DNA of 64,000 nucleotides from positions 349,654,457 to 349,718,456 of the forward strand of contig OY856412.1 of the NCBI GenBank assembly GCA_963693085.1, read 5' to 3'. Shown here one piece after another: positions 11,019 through 22,119 of the stretch. The notes beneath the pieces were generated by a model. The model was not told the origin of the DNA. It saw only the letters and a list, made by a program, of their open reading frames with translations, and made no database searches. How positions within the stretch are numbered: the stretch's first letter is position 1; the number at the start of each line of letters is the position of its first letter. Both the position numbers and the translations under genes were made by a program. The DNA is from Alisma plantago-aquatica (taxonomy: Eukaryota; Streptophyta; Magnoliopsida; Alismatales; Alismataceae).

Positions 11019-12200
11019 TGTTATACGTACTGTAAAGTCATGTCAATGACCAGCAACCATTGGATCTAAGATCCACGGTCAATGATGAGTGCAAATAAAA
11101 CCAAATCCAGCACATTAAATCCATATCCAATTTGGTTATAACTATAGTGGCATATGCATAAAATGAATTTATCTCTTTTCTTTTGAGGGCTCAAACAATT
11201 TCCAAAATTAAGTAAAATTTATACCCTGATAGATTTTGATGCGTAGAAACCAAATATGCAATTAGTTTTTCCTTTTGGTGACTTTTAATAGGTTAAATAA
11301 TTCAAAATTCATTTTCTCTTTCCTCCTTCATTTATGACTATGATTATCCAAAAATAATATAACTTCACCCATAAGTCATATTAAGTATGATGGATAGGAA
11401 TTTGTGATTATTTCCATTTGTTAGTGTTATCTATTATTTTAAATAATGATTTTAAAGTTTACACACTTTCTCTCTCCTAAATTTATCTTCTCATCAAATA
11501 GTTTCCAAATTGAGTCAAAATTCATCCAAAGATATATTTTATAATGTACATCACGAATTTGACATTATTTTGTTTTTTTGAAGACTTTTATTATTTTATT
11601 TAACACATTACTTATTTTATCCTTTTAACTTATTGGAGGCATCTAGAAACTTTCTAAAAATGTAAATTTGACCTATAAGAAATACTAAATCTCTGTAACA
11701 CAATTTTGACATTAATTAATTTTTTTATCATATGTTTAATTTTTTTGGTCTTTAAAGCTTTTTCTCTCTCTTGAATAAAATAAAATATTTAAATTGATCA
11801 AATTAGATGCAAATTCACATATAGACTCATTTTTATATGTAGATTACGAATTTGAGGTTTATTTCCATTTTTTAAGTCATTAAATATTTTATTTAATATT
11901 TTTAAGGAAATATACCCTTTTCTTTTCTAATTAAAATAGATATGGTTATTATTATCCAAAATTGGTGAAACTTGGCCTCCAAGCCAAACCACATCCTAAG
12001 AAAATGAATATGAGGTTATTGTTATCCAATAAGTTTTCCTTTTAACATGTTATCCATTATTTCTATTATTTTACTCATTTATATATCAATATCTCATTAT
12101 TCATGTTTTAAGCATTATCTTTGATTCCCTTTTTCTCTTCCTTGCACACTAAGGCATAGGAATAAACTAGAATGAATCTACACCACCATTATCCCACATA
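11019..12200 (-). repeat. Decayed gypsy LTR-like sequence with internal sub-repeats
   Basis: No gene. The stretch holds three or four very diverged copies of a theme seen on the complementary strand of the gag-only element LTR at 17080-17500: a CT-rich run, then a segment like TTTCCAAATTGAGTCAAAAT, then a string like ATGTAGATTACGAATTTG. Copies lie near 11190, 11470, 11770 and 11920. Read by eye it is an old LTR fragment of the same broad class, reversed. Confidence 0.35.
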
Positions 12201-12858
12201 AGATTATTTATTTCGTATTTTGCATAATTATAACTCACTATTCTCAATTATGGACACTTTGTCTTTCATGCTCATATGCTATGTACCTTTTATTGATTTT
12301 ATGATTAATTTATATTCTACATTTTAATGTGATTTATTCATGCATTAATACATTTAAGGTCACTAAAGAGCATACTCTAAACCTTGTTTGGCTACTCCTC
12401 AAAGACTAAGGGTTCTAAGTTCTTAACACTGGAATAAGATTAAGTCCTAGGTTTCATTATGTTACATCTTAGCCCCAATATAAATAGATATATGAACGAG
12501 CAATGTGCCATCGAAGAATGGATACATAGGCAATGGCAATAAAACCTTTCATTCTAGTAATTTTATCATAGTGCAAAAAATTGATTCCTTCTTAGTTTAA
12601 TTTATCTTTCTTGATTAATTAATTTAATTTAACCAAATAAACATTCAAAAAACCATCCTTGATAATTACAATCTTATTAATTGGTCTAAAAATCTTTTTA
12701 TTCTTTATACCTTTATCCTTTGGGTTTGGTTTTAAAGCTATACTGTGATCAGACCCTATCTTCTTACTGATGATGATTATTACACATTAGTTTAGATAAA
12801 ATGTTAGGGACTTTTCCTTAGGTGGATTTCATATGCTAAAAACTTCCACATCAAAATT
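12201..12858 (+). repeat. Possible 5' LTR end of a very old gypsy-like element
   Basis: AT-rich, no gene. The part 12590-12680 (TTGATTAATTAATTTAATTT with AACCAAATAAACATTC) resembles 40818-40860, and the last bases ACTTCCACATCAAAATTTA resemble TTTCTACATCAATACC at about 41026. The two places would be the ends of the two LTRs of one element, whose interior then received the CACTA transposon. Similarity is weak and the start of this LTR was not found. Confidence 0.3.
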
Positions 12859-12877
12859 TAGCATTGTTGTCGGGGAC
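12859..12877 (+). other. Degenerate primer-binding site (Athila/Tat type)
   Basis: TAGCATTGTTGTCGGGGAC differs slightly from the TGGCGCCGTTGCCGGGGA string that follows the 5' LTR in Athila/Tat elements and pairs with a tRNA 3' end. Two of the differences are changes expected from CpG decay. The T-rich leader after it (12880-13130) is also typical. Confidence 0.5.
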
Positions 12878-13604
12878 AACAAGACAATATGTATTTTTAG
12901 TCTATTTGGATCAGTTTGGGATTTTTCTATCTTAGTTTGTTTTTGTAATTTTATTTGGTTTTGTAGTTTTAAATTTATATTATATATTTTTTTAATTTGT
13001 TTTATTTTTAGGTTTTTAACTTATTATTTTGTTTTTATAATTTTTTTATTTTTATTTTTGTATAGTTTTCTAGTAGATTAATATTATTCTATCTTAAATT
13101 TTTGTAATTTATTTTTTCTATTTTGTTGTAAAGTAACGAAAAATACCTTCATTCCTTGAATATTTTTTTACTCTTAAGAATGATTCTCAGATCTCTCTAT
13201 ATTCCAGACATCATATCAAAATGGAGTAGCCGATTTTGCAAACAACACAATATCAATACTCGACTCCTTCAGTCGGGATACATGTGGCTTCCATTAAAAG
13301 AGTTTACAAGGTAAATTGTTGATAAGTAGGATGATTGTCGAGAAAAATTATAGTTACAACACCAAGCATAAGGGTTACCTTAAGTTGACTCCACAACTCA
13401 AAGAAAACATTCAAATGATCAACATCAAGCATAATATTAGACTCCTTATAATCGGATATGAAGCATACTACAATCAATAATATTTTGGGTAACACTATGA
13501 GGATCCATTCTACGAGGACGGTTATCTAGATGAGAGAGGATACAACTAGCATTATTATGAGAGTTATGGTGAAGATCCTTAATACACACATAAATATCCA
13601 CCCA
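12878..13604 (+). other. Leader and decayed interior of the old gypsy-like element
   Basis: Starts with about 250 bases of T-rich sequence, as in Tat/Athila leaders. Near 13490-13600 a short broken stretch in one frame is rich in Tyr, Glu and Asp, perhaps a gag relic. Nothing firm is recognised. It ends where the CACTA terminus begins. Confidence 0.35.
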
Positions 13605-13614
13605 CACTAGTACA
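13605..13614 (+). repeat. Left terminal inverted repeat of the CACTA element
   Basis: CACTAGTACA, the mirror of 37526-37535. The following 500 bases hold subterminal motifs such as TTGTCGGTTATATACCGACA, itself an inverted repeat. Confidence 0.85.
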
Positions 13615-15839
13615 CATTCCATTTTTAGCTTGGATTATTTTAGGCCTACATTGTCGGTTATATACCGACACCTAAGTAGACAACACCATAACTAAGGGAC
13701 TTTGGCATCAGTTTATAGGGTAAGAAACAATCGACAACTCATACATAATGTCAACTACTATGAATAGAAAAACTAACATAACATCAGTTGCATTCCCTAA
13801 ATTTATATTAAAGAAACCAATGACATAATCAGGTATCAACAACAATTATAAGATTGTTATGGGATTATGCATAGCTCTATGTCATCGGGTGTAAAGGATA
13901 AAGCAATGTTGGTGCATGTCATGTGTTGTAAGTCCTCTTAAGATAATCGACATTGTACTTCCTTATACGTTGAAGTTTAACTAATAAGGATAATTGTGTC
14001 GTCAATTTTGTTGAGAAAACCAATGGCACAAATCTACATAGTCAATTTTCAGAAAGAAACCAACATGGGAGGTCTATTTTTATAGAAAATTTGTAGACCT
14101 ATTGTCTGATTGCTCATTAGGATGCATAAACTACAGTTCATTAGAACATGAGGTTTCATCCTATGTTCAATTTAACAATAGGCTAACAAAGCCTGAAAAC
14201 ATGCAATAATAAACACATATAAGAGGCAACATCCACATATTCATTCACACACATGCAATTTCATTCCCATCAACAGTTCATTATATTCTCATGCACATAT
14301 GCACATACACAATTTGTTCACACACATACAATTTCACTTTCGTTCACATGTACAAATGTAACTCATCTTATTCATTTCTCTTCACATTCATTCAGACACA
14401 TATGCAGACATATTTACATCATTCACATTTAAACCAACAATTCACTTGCTTCAAATTTTAACTTGCAAAAAGTCATTAATATCACATGTATATACAAATA
14501 ATGACATCAAAGTTTGAAAAATATCATGATTCATCCCAATCAACTACAAAATTGACTTCCTTGATGAAGGTTTCTATCCACACTTCTTCTATCTCATCCA
14601 TCTCTTCTTTTTATATAAGGATTTATTGTGTTAAACAACTACAAAGAGAATGACATATTTCAAGAGTTTGGTATGGTTTTTTATATCATTAAATGAGATT
14701 GTTTACTTATGATTCAGGACTATATAGATTACCTTTTATATACAATGCATGTCTTATGACGCCTATTTGACAATCAGGTCCATATATCACATCATGTAGT
14801 ATCCACATGTCCAATTATTATCTTGTATATGAGCATATAAATTTACAATAATATTAAACATCAATAAATAAAACTAAGAATAGTTGGCATATATATGCAT
14901 TGGAGTCAGAAAACTACCTTCACATTCTTTCAAACTATTATTTTATTTTCTTATCCACCTCAGGCCTATTTAAATGCTTTTAAGATCCTATAAGTTATAG
15001 TAATACATCTAATTGCATGATTAAACAGTCATGTAATGATATATAAATTAATATATGCTAACAAATAAAAATTTACTTACTATATAATTGCCAATTTCAT
15101 TGCTTGTATCCCACTCCCTAATTTGCTACCCAGAGCATCAACATAATACACATACATTATCTCAGGGACAATTATTAAACTTCCAATTCCTACCACTGAG
15201 TGAAAAGAATATAAATAAAAGAAACCTCAAATTTCACAATAAATGGAATTCATAATTTGAAATTATAAGCAAAGATCTTGAATCTTACCAAAAATTTATA
15301 GGAGATATCACATTCTTTCCTGTAGTAGTAAAATGTTTAAATGCCACATAGCAATAATCACTTATAGAAAATTGGTCTCTAAATACACCACTAACCAATG
15401 ATGGAACTACAAATGTCACATTGGTTTATGTGAACTATGCATTCACTGTATATAAGTAGCTACAAAAAATATGTATGGATTACTATATTAGAAAGCAGTT
15501 CAACATATATTTTCAAATATATAGAACAAGGTAATTAATAATAAGATATCACCATATTCAAAGTTCTACTAGAGTTGTATTCATCCAATCATATTTGAAC
15601 AACACCATAATATATGTCAAGAATAGACTCGTATCATGATATTGTCTTACATCATCCTCCTAAATATGAAACATCATAGTCATCCCTTTTTCTACATTGT
15701 CTAACCATAGTGTCAACCCCATGAACTTAGGAGCTAGCGATTCTAGTAGGACCTGTGGAATACAAACAGGTTCCAAAGGCTTTGTTAGAGAAATTGTAGG
15801 GGGGCTTCTTTAGTACTTTGGCATATATGTATTCTCATA
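13615..15839 (-). other. CACTA 3' subterminal and non-coding region
   Basis: About 2.2 kb without a recognisable gene. The outer part (to about 14100) has repeated short motifs around ACCAATGGCA and ATCGACAA, like the transposase-binding subterminal repeats of CACTA elements. A CACA-rich tract runs near 14215-14420. The rest is AT-rich. Confidence 0.5.
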
Positions 15840-16830
15840 TCGGTTTTCAAATATATATGCAAATAGAAACAAACCACAAATACAAATACAATGTAAATTT
15901 ATCAACATTCACAATGAGAACTATGGCTTTAGGCCACACAACCACACTGCCTTCTGCTTCTCCTATTGGGGTGTGCTCAAGGTGGCCAAGTGGAACTAGT
16001 GTGTTTTTTTGTTCTTGATAGAAAAGTTGGATATTCATACAAAACACATCTCAGACATTAGACACCATGAAAGTTGTCACCTAGAAGGCATGGGAAAACC
16101 TCACCCAATTCCATGACATAGAAGGTAGGTTCTAGTAATGCACGATGACACTTTTTCAATGCCTACAATTTTATTTATAGTGTTATATATACTGAAACAA
16201 AACATATTGTAAATTTACTTAGACGACTAATATACAAAAAATTACACTGGTCGTGCCATCCGGTGGGTCCAAGAGATAACTCCCGACCACATCTGTCTAA
16301 GGAGGGTCCACCTTCTTAGAAGAACAATGTTGTGACTAAGGTACTTCCTGAGGAGGTTGAGACTTCTTGTATTCTCTTTGCTATTATGTCCTCTATCTCA
16401 TCTTGTGACAATATGCCTTTCTTGACAAATTTGTAGTTTTATTATAATGTGTCAAAAAAGAATCTTGTCTCAACACTATCCCTAGTGCCCCTAACACGGA
16501 TAGGATGAGTTGGAGTACCTACAGAAATAGTCAATTTATCACTTTGGACCTCAAGATTGAACATGCCTTGTTTTCCATGCTCATAGAGCTCCCGCTAATC
16601 ATCATCAATATTAATTGGTAAATAAAGCATAACAATCAAGGTAAAAAATGAACATACAATCTGAAATTTAAAATTTACCATTTTGCAGCCATTTTAGTGG
16701 TATCAAGGTTGGGTATTTCTCCAAAGTGGTTTGTCCTTGCATCCATCCACTCCTCATAGTGAGGTAGAGGTTCTAGAGTAGTAGAGGACTCAACAAACTC
16801 ATGATTATGCTACTTAGAAGAAGAAGCTTG
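15840..16830 (-). pseudogene. CACTA downstream gene part (C-terminal plant transposase region)
   Basis: Read on the - strand, similarity enters at 16830, the break made by the retrotransposon, and runs to about 15840. Codons 16830-16679 hold a short segment with HYEEWMDARTNHFGEIPN. An intron with GT and AG ends fits 16678-16595. The next exon (16594-16370) has KLTISVGTPTHPIRVRG. A later part near 15950-16000 has GEAEGSVVVWPKA, like the G-S-T-V-A-W-P block near the C-terminus of plant CACTA proteins. Several stops are present. Exon bounds are my reading by eye. The role in transposition is not known to me; it may be the C-terminal part of the tnp2 product or a separate gene. Confidence 0.5.
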
Positions 16831-17818
16831 TGTAAACATACCACAACTAGAACCCTACCCTAGACCTTTGACCTTTTGACTTAGCCAAACAAGGATAAAT
16901 AAATGCATGCAATTAAGACAATAATGAAATACAAAATGTGTCACAAGAAGATTAACATAACAAATCATGCATAATAATCATATGACACATATGAATGTAA
17001 TAAGAACATAATTGGATGAATAATGAACTAATGGGCCTCTAATGGGCCATATGATATAACACATGCAAGAAAGTCTCAAAAGTGAAAATATACTTCAAAT
17101 TTGTAATCTACACATCAAAATAAGCCTACATGACAAATTTTATCTAATTTGGACAACCTTGAAATAATATGAAAGTTTAGGAAGGAGAAACTGAATAAAA
17201 GACATTAGAGCTTAATAATGAGATATATGTCTTCAAAATATGGAAAAAAAGAAAAATTCATATTCAACATATCAAATATACCTTAAGGACGAATTTTCAC
17301 CTAATTTGGATAATCCAAGTACCATTAATGCAAGAGGAAAGGGAAATAAAGAATATATTAAATAATGCATATAAAGTTTCTAAAAGTGAAATCTAACTAA
17401 GGAATCGAAATCTAAGTGGCTAACTTAACTTATGTGCAAAGTTTGGTTTAATTTGGATAAGTCTAGAACCCTTATTTGAGGAAAGAGAAAAGAATGCATT
17501 AATTGGTTTCCACTTTGGTTTAACTTGATTTATTTCCTTGTCACACTTGATTTTCCCAAATTTCTTAAAGTACCCAACATTTATCTATCACACACCTATT
17601 TTATTTTGTTTTTACAGTAGCAGTCGATCACGTACGTTGATTTCCCGATCCAATGGTCGTGGGTCATCTCCTACCTTGAGTAGGAGTACGCTCGGCTTGG
17701 AAATAGTAACTTTGAGTTTCCCGATTCCTGTCTTTGCTCTGTTTGCTCTGATTTCTTTCCCAGTCAATTTATTTTTCATTTCCAATCTCGATGATCCCTT
17801 GCATGACCCCTAAAACCC

Positions 17819-17827
17819 TATATATAG
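17819..17827 (+). promoter_or_regulatory. TATA box of the element B 5' LTR
   Basis: TATATATAG follows AAAACCC and precedes TGAACCCCC. The same string is kept in the 3' LTR at 29948-29956. It is the likely start signal of the genomic transcript, but here element C lies only about 140 bases downstream. Confidence 0.6.
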
Positions 17828-17966
17828 TGAACCCCCAAATATCTCCTCCCCAGCATTTTTCACAGCTACTTGCTTCGTACTCCTCCTTCTCATGCAACTT
17901 CCTAGAAACGACCCTCACCCCTTCCCTTGGTCTCCTTCGGTCTCGATTTAGTTGGGCATTGCATGG

Positions 17967-20871
17967 TGTAATGCCCCTCCAAGCACATATATAAGTCAGC
18001 GGAAGCAAATCTGATGTTGTCCATAACATGGGTAGCTCATCTCAGAGGAACTTCACAAAACATGATACTCAAAAGCAATAATATAAATGAAACACCATGC
18101 ATTAACTCAAAATATAGATTCATACATTGTTCTTTAAAAAGGGAAACATAAGTTGTCACATCTTGATCTCAAGCCTAATACATGTAAACTAAGAAAATAT
18201 AAAATATGGAAGGATAAACTAAATTAAAGGATCTACTAAGTGGTAGATGGCACCCCACCAAGCTAAAGTCTCATGATCATCTACACTTGAAGTCTCGCTT
18301 CAATTTCCTCTTACTCCTTGATGTAGGGACATCTCGTCCCACGACCATGCGAAAGAAAGAAACAACATAAGTAAGCAGAATTATGCATGTTAAATGAACT
18401 AAAAGTAAGCATATATTTGAAACAAAATAAACTTGACATGTATTAACATTAAGAATTATCATTACACTTTATCTTTCATTACATCACTGAATTAAGAAAC
18501 ACTACGATATGTATTCTCTCCATCACTACCCCATAGGGCACATCATGCTTGGAAAGCCCATGATTTCTACGAATCCCATAACGACCCTAAGGTTCATCAT
18601 TGAGAGAAACATATAATAAGTTACTTAATTCTATAAGCTTAAACATTAACATCATTGTTCCTATCTTGCCATCAATGTAAATTGTCCTCATCCAATAATT
18701 GCACCAAAATGCTCATTAGGCTGGTTAAGGCTCATCTTAGTTGCACCAAGGTGCTAATGCCATAAAGACAAAATAATATAAAGAGGAACAATTTACAAAA
18801 TTAGGGCATTATCTTAATCATCATGGGATTTCTCCCTCTTATTCTTGACATTAACATTACATGATTTACACAAGTCTTTCTTCAATTTCTTAATCATTAC
18901 GTAAGTATACCATTAGACTGATGAGCATCAGTGATAAGCATAGGACTTTATGATTATATCAATTAATGAGAAAATAATAAAATTTGAGGCATCATCATTA
19001 TCTAAATCTCATTCATTAACTTGGAGTTTAAAGCATAATCTTAAATCATACATAACAAGCAATTCATCCAAGATATGTATGCATAATGGCATGACCCGCT
19101 TACCTGGAGCAAGGTAGATCCTAACTTAGCATCCCTAATCCTGGGTCAAGTCCTAGGTTCCTAAAATTAGCATTATTATATTAATTATCACCTTAAGTGT
19201 ATACTAAACCCTAATTTGGGTACTTTAGGGAAGCATGGTCAGAGATGAATAAACTAGGACTTGAAAACCTAAAAATTGACTTCCTTATCCAAAAATCTTT
19301 CCAACGAGTATTTTTTGGTATTGTTTTATCATCCTATGGTTTACTGTGAATTTTTGAATATTCGACAAATTAGAAATTAAGAAAAATCCAAGTAGGCACG
19401 ATTTTATCTATTGGAAAGAAATTTGCATTGGCGGGACTCGCTGACCAACTGGTCCAATAGGGTTCAACCATATGGTCTGGACATGATACAAGATACACAC
19501 TCGATGAAGAATTAATCAAGGGTCAAAAGACAATCTTGCCCATGGTCGGGCGTGACAAAAATAAAGGAACGGATGGGCAAAACTATAATCCCAACTCCAG
19601 ATTGTTCATCATCATCACATAGACGAACAATAATAAACATTTTGAGCAATACTCAAAATCTCTAGGCCACTTCCTCAAATATGTGAAATACATGAGAAGA
19701 GAACCACAAGTTCATCTTCCTCGCCCATGCCTGAACTTGACGAGCCCCTGGACGGGCTGTGAGGTGGCCTGAGGACCAGCAATTCGTCGCCGCCAAGACT
19801 GACAGTGGAAGGAGAAACAGAAAGGCTAGAAGAAAATAAGTAAACATAGAACTTGTGCTCCCTATGAGATCATGGTCGATACAAAACCCTATGGTGACAC
19901 TTCTGGTGAGGACCTCAGAGGGAAACACAGCGAGGCCTCCCAGATTGCTCGTACGGTTCATGAAGTAGGTAAAAGAGGGGAAATAGAGTTACCGGTCTGA
20001 GAGTGGAATTGAATCCATTGAGTGCACTCTGGTGACCCAAACAAGAGCTACAAATCACCACAAGCTGACTCGAAGCTCTGAATTCCAACTTCGAGTTCAA
20101 ACTTGGTCGGCGGCCGAGTAGGAGGCAAGGCAGAATTGGGGATAGGGTTCTAGAGAACTTCAGGGTGAAAAAACAGCGACGTTGTGCTTCTTGAGGACCC
20201 GTGATCGATTTACGATGGTTTAATATATAGTTGGAGGCTCGAGGATGGTTGGGTCCCTTTCAAAGATTGAAATATGGGAGGGGTTAGGAGAGCCTAGTTG
20301 ACCGAGACACTCTGTAAAGAGTGATCGGGGTAAAAGAACACCACGGCCAACGCTGAGTCCCAGTGGGACTGGACTCCGGGTGGGAGGGATAACCCACGTG
20401 ACATGTGGACCTAAGAGTCTGACCTAGAACGGGTCTGTTCACGTGACACAAATAATGGATCTGTGGACTTAGCTATATCTCGGTGATATCAATATATCAA
20501 CAAAGATTTTGGGTTAAAACTATATGGAACATTTGCAAATTGATTTGAGGGGTCAAATAAACTCAGATCAACTTCAAATTTGGACCATCAGTGTATTAAA
20601 GAGTCTAGAGTCTACCTATGCAATTAGATCTAGGTTTTCATAAATTTTATGCATATCATTATCTTAGGGCACATCTAATAACATATGAAATATAGTGAAT
20701 TATTCTTTGCTTAAGGAACTAATTGAGTTAAATTTTGAGATTATGTGAATTTTTCATTATATTTGAGATCTATAGTTCACACGTCATGTGTGATAGATAA
20801 AATTCTAAATATGAAAATTAGGGTTTCCCATTAAGGATCATTGATCGGTTTGAGATTTTGAGGATGTTACA
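17967..20871 (-). repeat. 3' LTR of element C (element orientation)
   Basis: 2905 bp, collinear with 22120-25118. The plus-strand start TGTAATGCCCCTCC and end GAGGATGTTACA are the LTR termini. A TATA-like TAATATATAG is at 20221-20230, to be read on the - strand. The other LTR carries about 90 extra bases near 24444-24535. Confidence 0.88.
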
Positions 20872-20895
20872 ATTCTACCCACCTTAAATAAATTT
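20872..20895 (-). other. Polypurine tract of element C
   Basis: On the - strand the sequence AAGGTGGGTAGAAT directly precedes the LTR start TGTAACATCC. A GATGAAATTT context lies upstream, as in Tekay-type elements. Confidence 0.7.
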
Positions 20896-21032
20896 CATCC
20901 TTGAAATTTTCTTTGACCAGTACCCATCTTAGGGTTTTCCATATTCATATAACATCATAACGTATTATTCAAAATCTCAAGACTAAACACATATATGGTC
21001 TAAGGATAAAGTCAAAATCTAAAAGTGATAAT

Positions 21033-22080
21033 CTAAACCATACCTTGGTCACTTTCCTCCTCCATATCCATAGCAAAGACTCTTGTCTGTCTCTTAGGGG
21101 ATGGGTTCTGGTTTCTTGCTTCCTTCCTATGTATCTTAGGGAAGTCTGGTTTTATGTGTCCAGGTTCTCCACAATAATAGCATAAACCAGTACTGAACCT
21201 ACACGGCCCTCCATGGACCCTCTTACAAGTCGGACACTGTGTTTTCTCTTGGGCAACATGGGCTTCAACCTCAGTAGCCTTCCTCTTGTTGTTAGGAGGT
21301 TGATGTTGATGTTGGTTGTTCATATGAATAGCCTCCTTCTTGTAGGACCTTCCAGGGTGGTCTTCTAGCTCTAGGGCAGCATCTAACGCAGCCTAAATGG
21401 TTTTGTGGCCCCTTTCTGATAGGGCAAAGCTTAAGTCTGGCTTAAGTCCTCATATGAACTTCTTTGTCATGCGTCGCTCATCATAGTCATATTCGTACTT
21501 CTACAGAATCCTAAACTTCATGGCATATTGGGTTACCGTCATGTTTCCCACCCGAGATAGATTGGAAAACTCTAGCTCCTTCTTCTCTATCATGGATTCA
21601 GACACATAATGCTCCTGGAAGGCTTCAATGAATCCTTGACATGTGAGTGTAGGTGCATCAACCGCTCTTGAGTTGAGGAAGTTCTCCCACCATGTATGGG
21701 CTGCTCCCTTCAGCATGTGGGTGGCAAAGTGAACCCTAGACTGCTGAGGGCAAACCAAGTCTTGAAAACAATGCTCCATGCTCATAATCCATTCTTCTCC
21801 CTTAGTGACGACATCATCCTCTCCTTCTCCAGTAAAGGAGTCGGGCCTAATCTTCAAGAAGTCCACCAAGGTCAGCTCGTGGTGTCTAGGTTGACGTTGT
21901 CCTTGTTCTAGGGCATTGGTGAGCAGTTGTACTAATTCCTCCAAGGTTGCCTTAGGGTTCCTTCTTGATCCACTTCCCTCACTAAGAGCTAGAACTATCT
22001 TCCCTATCCTTTCCCTTGTCAGACTTCTCAGGACCCATCAAGAAAACAAGGTATACCTAGGGTTAGAACATGTGAATCTT
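21033..22080 (-). pseudogene. gag: gag remnant of element C
   Basis: The Gag protein would package element RNA. The best open part is 21944-21501 (147 codons) with the retrotransposon gag pattern AAHTWWENF and FQEHYVSESMIEKKELEF. It runs on in the same frame, with three stops near 21500, 21450 and 21395, to 21323-21033, which has a zinc knuckle CYYCGEPGHIKPDF whose last cysteine is phenylalanine. The protein ends soon after RVFAMDMEE, the segment that in Tekay/Del elements joins gag to protease. No protease follows. The upstream part to 22080 has stops and is less certain. Confidence 0.85.
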
Positions 22081-22104
22081 TAGCTTTGTGGCCATCTACT
22101 CATT

Positions 22105-22116
22105 GCTCTGATACCA
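22105..22116 (-). other. Primer-binding site of element C (initiator tRNA-Met)
   Basis: On the - strand TGGTATCAGAGC lies three bases inside the LTR end. It is complementary to the 3' end of plant initiator tRNA-Met and fixes the orientation of the element. Confidence 0.9.
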
Positions 22117-22119
22117 TAT

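Noticed and set aside
12833..13081. 82-codon open frame on the + strand
   Set aside because: Very rich in Phe and Leu because it crosses the T-rich leader after a primer-binding site. Not a protein gene.
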